This document shows positions 26,193 through 31,612 of a stretch of 31,612 nt of DNA, piece by piece (position 1 is the first letter of the stretch; each line of letters starts with the position of its first letter). Location: the NCBI GenBank assembly GCA_007135385.1, contig SLIY01000367.1, positions 1 to 31,612 of the forward strand, in the 5' to 3' direction. The translations under genes and the position numbers were made by a program. This DNA comes from Leptolyngbyaceae cyanobacterium CSSed165cm_216 (lineage in GTDB: Bacteria > Cyanobacteriota > Cyanobacteriia > Phormidesmidales > Phormidesmidaceae). The notes beneath the pieces were generated by a model that saw only the letters and a program-made list of their open reading frames with translations, made no database searches and had not been told where the DNA came from.

Positions 26193-26771
26193 ATGTCTCC
26201 ATCGTCCCCAGTCCAGCTCGATCGCTACACCAACGGCACCTACAGCCCTGGGGCGCCCTTCTGGCGGCAGTTGCTATGGTACTTTGTCGGCCAGCCCCTG
26301 GTGCAGGCCCACTGGTTACCGATGTCAGGGGTGAAGGTGGCCCTGCTGCGGGCCTTTGGGGCCACCCTGGGCCAGGGGGTGCGGATTAAACCGGGGGTGC
26401 GGGTGAAGTTTCCCTGGCGGTTGACCGTGGGGGACCATGTGTGGATTGGCGAAGACGCCTGGATCGACAACCTGGCCCCGGTCACCATTGACAGCCACAG
26501 CTGTGTCTCCCAGGGGGTTTACCTCTGTACCGGCAACCACGATTGGAGTCATCCCCACTTTGGGTTGCGCACCGCCCCAATTCACCTGCAGGCGGGGTGC
26601 TGGCTGGGGGCCAAAGCGGTGGTGGGGCCAGGGGTGACGGTGGAACCAGGGGCAATTTTGGCCCTGGGCGGGGTAACCGGGCGATCGCTGGCGGCGATGA
26701 CCATCTATGCTGGCAATCCAGCTCAGCCGATTAAGGTACGAGTAATGACAGCAGAGGAAGGTCAAGCCTGA
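26193..26771 (+). CDS. wcaF: WcaF-type colanic acid/exopolysaccharide O-acetyltransferase
   Basis: This is a left-handed beta-helix (hexapeptide repeat) acetyltransferase of 192 residues. ATG 26193 is chosen over the in-frame TTG at 26172 because family members start close to LDRYTNG-x-YSPGAP, and 26172 abuts the hairpin. Family hallmarks are GAPFWRQLLWY near the N-terminus and LLRAFGATLGQGVRIKPGV, then VKFPWRLTVGDHVWIGED and CVSQGVYLCTGNHDW with the candidate catalytic His. The hexapeptide coils continue to YAGNPAQ. It would transfer acetyl from acetyl-CoA to a sugar hydroxyl in an exported polysaccharide, in the cytoplasm. Cyanobacterial relatives occur in exopolysaccharide and hormogonium polysaccharide clusters. 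Here no glycosyltransferase is adjacent. The neighbouring giant genes make a surface connection possible but unproven. Confidence 0.88.
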   Translation: MSPSSPVQLDRYTNGTYSPGAPFWRQLLWYFVGQPLVQAHWLPMSGVKVALLRAFGATLGQGVRIKPGVRVKFPWRLTVGDHVWIGEDAWIDNLAPVTIDSHSCVSQGVYLCTGNHDWSHPHFGLRTAPIHLQAGCWLGAKAVVGPGVTVEPGAILALGGVTGRSLAAMTIYAGNPAQPIKVRVMTAEEGQA

Positions 26772-26916
26772 GGCGATTTCTGAGCAAGAAGCTCTCCACG
26801 GTAAATCAGCGATCGTTGCTTTCGTTAGGTGAGCAATGCACCGCCATCCCTGTCAAGGTGGTGGATTATAGGTTCGTCGTAGCTCGCGATACTTGGTCGG
26901 AAAGCCAGATGGGTCG

Positions 26917-26974
26917 CTGGGGGGATTTCGCTCCCCCCAGACCCCTACGACCAGGGCGTTGCCCCAAAGGGGCA
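26917..26974. repeat. Tandem strong hairpins (REP-like)
   Basis: CTGGGGGGA at 26917-26925 pairs perfectly (9 bp) with TCCCCCCAG at 26932-26940 around TTTCGC. Nearby, TGCCCC-AAA-GGGGCA at 26960-26974 forms a perfect 6-bp stem, flanked by partly pairing CGTT and AACG. Two adjacent palindromes in non-coding DNA are characteristic of bacterial interspersed palindromic elements. Confidence 0.65.
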
Positions 26975-27325
26975 CCAACGTAACAGCCGTCGCCCTGGAC
27001 CTCACGGAAGGATTGGCCTGTTGGATGCGTTGTCGCGCTTCGCATTGCACAGGAAGAAGTGGTTGGCCTTGTTGGGTAGGCACCCCAATCGGCATCTCTT
27101 GAGCCCTAAATCTTAGGAAAAGCTTCAAATGCTTTTTGCCGTTAGGTCACCTTGAAAGGGCTGGTAATGCACCGCTTACAATACCGAGCCTCTCGCTTGA
27201 CGCAAACGGTGCGTTCTGGCCAGGACAAAGGGTTTTGCACTATCACCAGGTTGACCTGAGGCCAGGAACACACCCTACGCATAATCAAGCTTTCAGACAT
27301 TCAGCTATGCCTGCGACATAGGGGG

Positions 27326-27353
27326 CCAGGGGGCAGGGTTGCCTGACCCCTGG
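27326..27353 (-). terminator. Hairpin at the 3' end of the Uma2 gene
   Basis: CCAGGGG-G-CAGG pairs with CCTG-A-CCCCTGG (11 pairs, one mismatch, GTTG loop). It begins 2 nt beyond the Uma2 stop on the minus strand. No T-run follows in that direction, so termination is plausible but not certain. Confidence 0.4.
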
Positions 27354-27354
27354 T

Positions 27355-27990
27355 TTATGTAGGATTTACAGCAATGGCTTGCTGAAACTGGCGGATGGCG
27401 GCTCCGGTATCGGTTTCGGCCATCAAGACAGATTGCCTCAGCAGGTCTAGATCGAGATCGTTTAACCCCTCTAACTCACTGCGATCGCACCGCTCGTAGC
27501 CCTGGGATCGCAGGTGATAGACCCCTAGCACACCGTCCTGCCAGAGCCAAACTTCGGGAACCCCCAAGGCTTGGTATCGGGTCAGCTTATCCGCACCGCC
27601 GCTGGTAAACACCACCTCAATCGACAGATCAGGAATTGGCTTGACGGAGCCAAGGCAAAACGACTGATCGGCCTGAGCCGATACTTCCCGCTCTTTTTCC
27701 TGGGTCATGGCCCCAGTGGGCTGAAAGAAGACGCCTTTCTGAGCTAAAAACAAGCCGATCAAATGTCCGATTACCCAGCTAAATAGCTCATGCTCTCGCC
27801 CTGGCATCAGTACCTCAACTGTTCCGTCGTAGTAAAACAGCCGTACACCGGAGGCCTGTTCAAAGCCTGTTTGAATCGATTTGAACTGCTCCCACGATCG
27901 CCCGTCATGCACGATCCGCTGATCGCGCTGCGGCACTAGGGGTTGAGGGGTCCGCAGAGATGGAGCTACGGGGATGCCTGGGGGTTGCAT
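27355..27990 (-). CDS. Uma2 family (DUF820) PD-(D/E)XK nuclease-like protein
   Basis: This is a 211-residue member of the Uma2/DUF820 family, which is greatly expanded in cyanobacteria. The characteristic order is visible: SGVRLFYYDGTVEVLMPGRE-HE around residues 46-68, AQADQSFCLGSVKPIPDLSI with the conserved Asp before IEV, and then K-x-x-x-Y-x-x-LGVPEVWLW with the conserved Lys and Trp. The acidic-EV-Lys set fits the predicted restriction-endonuclease-like fold. Biological function is not established; nuclease activity is predicted only. A TATAAT lies on the minus strand at 28003-27998, only 7 nt before the ATG at 27990, which hints at a very short or leaderless transcript. The gene lies 75 bp downstream of the VWA operon in the same direction, so read-through is also possible. 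Confidence 0.85.
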   Translation of the reverse strand: MQPPGIPVAPSLRTPQPLVPQRDQRIVHDGRSWEQFKSIQTGFEQASGVRLFYYDGTVEVLMPGREHELFSWVIGHLIGLFLAQKGVFFQPTGAMTQEKEREVSAQADQSFCLGSVKPIPDLSIEVVFTSGGADKLTRYQALGVPEVWLWQDGVLGVYHLRSQGYERCDRSELEGLNDLDLDLLRQSVLMAETDTGAAIRQFQQAIAVNPT

Positions 27991-27997
27991 TTTTCTG

Positions 27998-28003
27998 ATT
28001 ATA
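27998..28003 (-). promoter_or_regulatory. -10 box candidate directly before the Uma2 gene
   Basis: The minus strand reads TATAAT at 28003 down to 27998. The start codon begins at 27990. A start site 6-8 nt downstream of the box would coincide with the ATG, giving a leaderless message. No good -35 hexamer is seen at 17-18 bp spacing. Confidence 0.3.
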
Positions 28004-28049
28004 TGGGCTGCAAAAGGCTCGCTAATTTATTTTAGAACGCCGGTATCGA

Positions 28050-28063
28050 CAACACCCAACACC
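28050..28063. repeat. Two heptamer units CAACACC
   Basis: CAACACC occurs twice head to tail at 28050-28056 and 28057-28063, immediately beyond the stop of the 127-residue gene. It is closely related to the TCAACAC heptamers at 17004-17031, so both belong to the same class of cyanobacterial short tandem repeats. Confidence 0.55.
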
Positions 28064-28065
28064 CA

Positions 28066-28449
28066 TTAAGGATTGCCCCCCCGACAGGTCAACACCCTGG
28101 CATTGGGGTAGGTCTGGCTGACCTGCTGCAGTTGCTCGGCGCTAAAGCGGCCAAAGGTATTGAGGCCACTAACCTGGTCGGGGGTGGGAATTGTCGTAGC
28201 CACCTCTTGGCCCAGATCGCTGACATAGATCACCTGATCGATGGTGAGCTGTCGCTGTTGCTGCTGGTCGTAGAGGTTCGCATAGGCCTGAGTCACCCGT
28301 GGCCACTGGCTGGGGTCGCAGTAGCTGCGATCGATCACCACCGTCACCGCTGGGCCGCTGAGCATCTGGCGCAGGCCAAACCCCAGCCCGATAAAGGCCA
28401 GCCAGCCGACGCCCAAAATTGTTACAAGCCGTTGGTTGGGGTTGCCCAT
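28066..28449 (-). CDS. Small membrane-anchored protein, unknown function
   Basis: This is a 127-residue protein. Residues about 8-28 (LVTILGVGWLAFIGLGFGL) form one transmembrane helix or uncleaved signal anchor. They are followed by an exported domain beginning AVTVVIDRSYCDPSQW and ending ARVLTCRGGNP. The two Cys could form a disulfide in the periplasm. I do not recognise the family; the alternation of VVIDRSY, IYVSDLG and ARVLTC suggests a small alpha/beta fold. The ATG at 28449 lies 4 bp beyond the stop of the VWA gene and has no independent Shine-Dalgarno, so it is probably translationally coupled. That makes it a likely functional partner of the VWA protein. Confidence 0.6.
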   Translation of the reverse strand: MGNPNQRLVTILGVGWLAFIGLGFGLRQMLSGPAVTVVIDRSYCDPSQWPRVTQAYANLYDQQQQRQLTIDQVIYVSDLGQEVATTIPTPDQVSGLNTFGRFSAEQLQQVSQTYPNARVLTCRGGNP

Positions 28450-28453
28450 GGGG

Positions 28454-30202
28454 TTACAAATTCACCTGAAACAGATCCCTAAACAGGCTTTGCACATTGT
28501 CGGGGGTGCCCTGCTGTACGGTGGACTCGCGCAGATTGGCGATTGCTTCTAGCTCTGCCTGACTCACCTCGCCATAGGCGATGGGGTAAAAGCGCACATC
28601 GCTATAGGCCATGACGTCTTTGACGGCATCAAACTTAAAGCCCCGATTCACTTCCCCATCGGTAAGCAGCAGCAGGTAAAACCGGCCCGTGGGGTCAGCG
28701 GCTTGCCTTTCCAACAAATCCGCCAGGCCAACCATGGTGCCATCGTACATGGCCGTCGCCCCATCGGCCCGCAGGTTATCGACGGTGGCTAAAAATCGCT
28801 GGTGTTGCAGCTGATCAAACGGGGCCATGGGCAGTCGCCGCACGGCTCGGCTGTCAAAGGTGACGATTCCCACATAGTTACCAGGATTAATTTGTCCGGC
28901 GGCTACCCGCAGTCCTTCTTTTAGTGACTGCATCCGCGATCCTTCCATAGAGCCACTGGTATCAATCACCAGGCTCATGTACACGGTGCGCCCCCCATCT
29001 TTGCGCAGCTTCCAGGTAGATTGGGAAGCCAGCAGGGTTTCTCCTGAAGGGATGGGGGGAAAAGTACCCGCTCGCAAGTAGTCGGTTTCCACAAATCCTT
29101 GTTGTTCGGCCAGGGCCTGCATCTCGGCAGACAGGGCAAAGGTGGCGAACCGTTCCAGGGCCACCTGTTGCTGGGGCGAGTTCCAGTCAAAGCCTACCAA
29201 AGGGTTGTTGTGGGGCAAGCCAAAGGGCACAAACTCAGTATTTTCAAACCCCGGGACCTGGCGCAGGGCCAAATAGTTTTGATACTCCAGCGGGAAGGCT
29301 TGAAGTTTAGTCTGGTCACGCAGGAACAGTTCTTGCAGATCCAGGGTAGTGGTGGTGGTGATCAACACCTGGTCTTGGAATTGATCAAATACCGAGTTGA
29401 CCTGGGGAGCTTGCAGCTCAGCTACGGTCAGCTGGCCGCCGTCATCCTGGTGCCCCGCTGCCCGCCAATACAGGGTATACAGCATATTCAGGGAGGTGGC
29501 ACTGGAGTAGGGATTGGGATAAGCCACGGTAAGTTGACCCGATGCGATCGCATTCAACAGCCGATCAAAGCTGACAGTGCCAGCTGCCGCCAAGCTGTCA
29601 TACACATCCTTAGGTAGCACCCAGCCTGCCGTATTCGGCACCAACCGTTCGGCCACAGGCACCGTCTGCACCCCCTGGCTTTGCAGCATCGCCACCCACA
29701 GGTCGTTAGATGGGGTGTAGCCCGCAGGCTGCGCCACCCCAGCCGCCAACATCTGCGCCGCCGTGCCCGAAGGCACCTGCCGCACCCCCACCTGGATCAC
29801 CTCCCCAGAGGGCAGCGTCTCCTGGCGCTGGTTAAAGGCATCGGCCACCTCCACCAACCAGCGCTCGTTTTGCCGGTTTACATTGGCCTTTTCTGAGGAG
29901 CTGTAAATCTCCACATAAACTGAGTTGCCGCCCCCCGGCTGGGCCCCGTGCAGGGGAAAGTCCTGGGCATTGGGCAGGGGATCTTCGATTTGATCGGTGG
30001 TATAGCGAGCGGCAATGGCATCGTCCACCACCTCAGTGCGCAGATCAATTTTGGGCAGAGTCGACTGCTCCAGGGCCGCCTTGGCGCTATCGAAGGAATT
30101 GACCTGAGGGCCAGATCCGGGAAATGAACCAGGGCCACAGTTCCAGAGGAGAACAGCGCAGAGACCGAGGAGGAAGGGGAGGAGGTAGCGGGATTTGGGC
30201 AT
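28454..30202 (-). CDS. Exported VWA-domain protein with N-terminal solute-binding-like domain
   Basis: This is a 582-residue protein. Residues 1-22 form a hydrophobic export signal ending near WNC (Cys22). It could be a lipoprotein, though Asn at -1 is atypical. Residues about 75-390 resemble a type-2 periplasmic solute-binding protein (NDLWVAMLQSQGV, AYPNPYSSATSLNMLYTLYW, NPLVGFDW). Residues about 405-575 are a von Willebrand factor A domain with an intact MIDAS: DTSGS at about 413, GATAMYD, and LLTDGE. The fusion suggests metal-dependent ligand or protein binding on the outer face of the membrane. The upstream 30 nt is a C-rich repeat on the coding strand with no Shine-Dalgarno. It is the third gene of a minus-strand operon. 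Confidence 0.8.
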   Translation of the reverse strand: MPKSRYLLPFLLGLCAVLLWNCGPGSFPGSGPQVNSFDSAKAALEQSTLPKIDLRTEVVDDAIAARYTTDQIEDPLPNAQDFPLHGAQPGGGNSVYVEIYSSSEKANVNRQNERWLVEVADAFNQRQETLPSGEVIQVGVRQVPSGTAAQMLAAGVAQPAGYTPSNDLWVAMLQSQGVQTVPVAERLVPNTAGWVLPKDVYDSLAAAGTVSFDRLLNAIASGQLTVAYPNPYSSATSLNMLYTLYWRAAGHQDDGGQLTVAELQAPQVNSVFDQFQDQVLITTTTTLDLQELFLRDQTKLQAFPLEYQNYLALRQVPGFENTEFVPFGLPHNNPLVGFDWNSPQQQVALERFATFALSAEMQALAEQQGFVETDYLRAGTFPPIPSGETLLASQSTWKLRKDGGRTVYMSLVIDTSGSMEGSRMQSLKEGLRVAAGQINPGNYVGIVTFDSRAVRRLPMAPFDQLQHQRFLATVDNLRADGATAMYDGTMVGLADLLERQAADPTGRFYLLLLTDGEVNRGFKFDAVKDVMAYSDVRFYPIAYGEVSQAELEAIANLRESTVQQGTPDNVQSLFRDLFQVNL

Positions 30203-30283
30203 GGGGTGGTGGGGTGGTGGGGTAGGGGTGGGTTATTCGGGTTTCGGGTATCAGCTCTGCTTTTTACCTGATACCTGACACCT
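30203..30283. repeat. Tandem repeats and hairpin between operon genes
   Basis: GGGGTGGT is tandemly repeated at 30203-30210 and 30211-30218, followed by two diverged G-rich units. On the coding (minus) strand this is C-rich and abuts the VWA start codon. A perfect 8-bp inverted repeat (GGTATCAG at 30247-30254, CTGATACC at 30268-30275) lies next to it. It overlaps two heptamers of the form CCTGATA/CCTGACA. The spacer has the same composition as the one before giant 2. Confidence 0.7.
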
Positions 30284-30937
30284 TCATCCTTCCCTTGGTT
30301 CTTCCAAAATATGCTTATTAGCGGCGATCAACGTTTGCAGTCGCTGGGGTAGGGGGCTGCCGGTGGTGGGGTCGGTGTCGAGGCTGGCCAGGGTGACTTG
30401 GTCTTGAAGTTGTTGCAGTTGGGCGTGGGTGGCTTGCAGGCGATCGCAGCTCAGGGCCAGTCGCTGTTGGGCTAGCTGCCGATAGGCGGGGGTCTCTATG
30501 TTGTCCATTACGGCTAGGGCTTCAGCCACTTGGCGGGCCAGGTCTTGTACGGTGTGCATGGCTTCTAGTAGCTCTAGATGTAGAAAGGAATCTTGCTCAT
30601 TGATCCGGGTGGCAAACCGTTGGGATTCGCTGGCCCAGGTGTGGGCCTGGCCCCAGGTGGACTGAGCTTTGGGGGGAACGCGTCGGCTGATAGCTTCTAG
30701 CTGGGCGGCAAACACTGGGGCATCGAGTAGATTGCTGCTGTCTAGGGGCACCGCTGGAGATGGGCGACAACCAGTGGCCCAGGTGCCGACCATGGCAGCT
30801 GAAATGCCGCCTCCGGTTAGCCACACCAGGGGGCGGGGGCCGGCCAGCCAGACCAGGGCACTAAAGCCCAGGGCCGTGCCCGCTACCAGACCGTAGGTCT
30901 GGGGTTGTTTGAAGAGGTTGGTCCAAGCAATGCCCAT
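30284..30937 (-). CDS. Membrane protein with C-terminal coiled coil, unknown function
   Basis: The frame opens at 30988, but ATG 30937 (MGIAWTNLFKQPQ) is preferred. It has AGAGG six nt upstream and starts 10 bp after the stop of the preceding gene, whereas 30988 would overlap that gene by 41 bp. This gives 217 residues. The N-terminus has two closely spaced hydrophobic segments (YGLVAGTALGFSALVWLA and PLVWLTGGGISAAMVGTWA). They are followed by a mostly helical, Gln- and Leu-rich region with coiled-coil character (QRLALSCDRLQATHAQLQQL). It is probably inner-membrane anchored with a cytoplasmic or periplasmic helical bundle. I do not recognise the family. Its position between two exported-protein genes suggests one envelope complex. 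Confidence 0.6.
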   Translation of the reverse strand: MGIAWTNLFKQPQTYGLVAGTALGFSALVWLAGPRPLVWLTGGGISAAMVGTWATGCRPSPAVPLDSSNLLDAPVFAAQLEAISRRVPPKAQSTWGQAHTWASESQRFATRINEQDSFLHLELLEAMHTVQDLARQVAEALAVMDNIETPAYRQLAQQRLALSCDRLQATHAQLQQLQDQVTLASLDTDPTTGSPLPQRLQTLIAANKHILEEPREG

Positions 30938-30947
30938 AGTGACCTCT

Positions 30948-31565
30948 TTAGGGAACAGTGAGGGTGCTGCCCAAAGCCGCGATCGCATCCTCGACCTGGG
31001 CCTGGGCGGCTTCGGTAGCGGCCACCAGGAGCAAAAATACTAAGTCCCCCCGCTGGCGGGCATAAATCTGGCCTGCGATCGGCTGGGGTGGAGCATTGCC
31101 CTGGGTCAGGCGGCCAGTCCAGCTAATCCGCACCCCATCCCCAGCAATCGGCTGCGGCGGCCCCGCCCTAAACCCCTCCCCGTTTTGGAAAGTTTGCTCA
31201 GCCATGGCCACCAGGTCAGCCTCCGATAGGGCCAGGCGATCGGGGGGCAGGGGAGCTAGGGCCACGGTGTAGGCCAGGCTGCCGTCGGGGGCTTGCAAGA
31301 GGGGGGCGTCGGCCACCGTGCTGACCTGATAGCCGTCTAAAATGCCGATTTGAAAGCGCCCCTGGGGATCTTCATATTGACCGCTGACCATGGGTAAGGT
31401 GGGGGCCAGGGTCGGTGGGGGCGGGTTGCTCTGGGCTACGACTGACCCAGAACCCCTGGCAGCAGTCTGGTTCGACGACAGCATCAAAGGCCCCATGGTT
31501 AAGCTAATGACCACCGCCAAGCCAACTAAAATCAGGAGCCGCGATCGCCGTAATAACCGTTTCAT
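30948..31565 (-). CDS. Exported PsbP/DcrB-like domain protein
   Basis: This is a 205-residue protein with a clear signal peptide or anchor. It has a basic start (MKRLLRRSRLL), a hydrophobic ILVGLAVVISLTMGPLML, and a likely cleavage region around the AARGSGSVVAQS segment. A Pro-rich linker follows. The globular part starts YEDPQGRFQIGILDGYQV and ends in a helix and VP. The F-x-I-x-x-x-x-G-Y-x-V opening with later VRISWTG and LVFLLLVAA strands fits the Mog1p/PsbP/DcrB alpha-beta-alpha fold. This is fold-level inference only, and a photosystem II role is not implied. It is the first gene of the minus-strand operon, so its promoter should lie beyond 31565. Confidence 0.6.
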   Translation of the reverse strand: MKRLLRRSRLLILVGLAVVISLTMGPLMLSSNQTAARGSGSVVAQSNPPPPTLAPTLPMVSGQYEDPQGRFQIGILDGYQVSTVADAPLLQAPDGSLAYTVALAPLPPDRLALSEADLVAMAEQTFQNGEGFRAGPPQPIAGDGVRISWTGRLTQGNAPPQPIAGQIYARQRGDLVFLLLVAATEAAQAQVEDAIAALGSTLTVP

Positions 31566-31612
31566 GGTGATGCCCTAATCTGATCAACGCCAAGCATAGC
31601 AAGCCCCTAGGC

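Larger units (their letters stand above)
26772..27354. other. Gene-free, repeat-rich intergenic region
   Basis: No protein-coding frame here looks real. The stretch contains two strong hairpins (26917-26940 and 26960-26974). It also contains two separated partial matches of the form CGTTAGGT followed by AATGCACCGC (around 26823-26842 and 27141-27172), and a hairpin next to the Uma2 stop. The motif AATGCACCGC belongs to a class of dispersed repeats I recall from cyanobacterial intergenic DNA. The region is probably a mosaic of decayed REP/MITE-like elements. No tRNA or structured RNA was recognised. Confidence 0.5.

Noticed and set aside
26853..27128. Short open frames in the gap after the acetyltransferase gene
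   Set aside because: They read through palindromic repeat DNA, lack ribosome-binding sites, and their translations are Pro/Arg-rich without structure.

Overview
The window looks like chromosomal DNA of a GC-rich, probably filamentous cyanobacterium. The HIP1 octamer GCGATCGC and its core recur inside genes (for example near 3887, 4110, 5310, 5938 and 15864). Heptameric short tandem repeats lie between genes. Several gene families present are typical of cyanobacteria: Uma2, PIN-associated antitoxins, DUF4351 and a PTP-type PEP-CTERM tail. No species can be named from this alone.

Layout. (1) 1-2424 is a low-density accessory strip. It holds an orphan antitoxin-like gene followed by an internally deleted PIN (VapC-like) toxin remnant, an isolated DUF4351-like fragment, a second antitoxin-like gene, two unknown small genes and several inverted or tandem repeats. 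(2) 2421-4471 holds two ordinary metabolic genes on opposite strands, a UbiH/COQ6-type FAD monooxygenase and a glutathione S-transferase. (3) 4472-5062 is an AT-rich, apparently regulatory gap with a good sigma-70-type promoter. (4) 5063-25858 holds two giant same-strand genes of 3961 and 2932 codons, about two thirds of the window. They are separated by 111 bp of heptamer and octamer repeats. (5) A PEP-CTERM-like tail sits immediately after the second giant gene but in the +1 frame. A WcaF-type polysaccharide acetyltransferase follows. (6) 26772-27354 is repeat-rich and has no gene. (7) 27355-31565 is entirely on the minus strand: a Uma2 nuclease, preceded by a probable four-gene operon (PsbP/DcrB-like exported protein, membrane coiled-coil protein, VWA plus solute-binding-like protein, small membrane-anchored protein).

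The least explained element is the giant pair. Giant 1 appears to consist of a long beta-rich N-terminal third (possibly DUF6603-like), a Pro/Ala linker, fibronectin-III-like segments, and a C-terminal array of about eleven degenerate W-x-G motifs. Giant 2 is also beta-rich and contains one clear LamG/concanavalin-like jelly roll. Neither has a recognisable Sec signal peptide. The out-of-frame tail suggests that giant 2 was, or still is in other strains, an exosortase-type substrate. The adjacent acetyltransferase fits a cell-surface or exopolysaccharide context. That functional link is inference; the sequence shows only adjacency and domain patterns.
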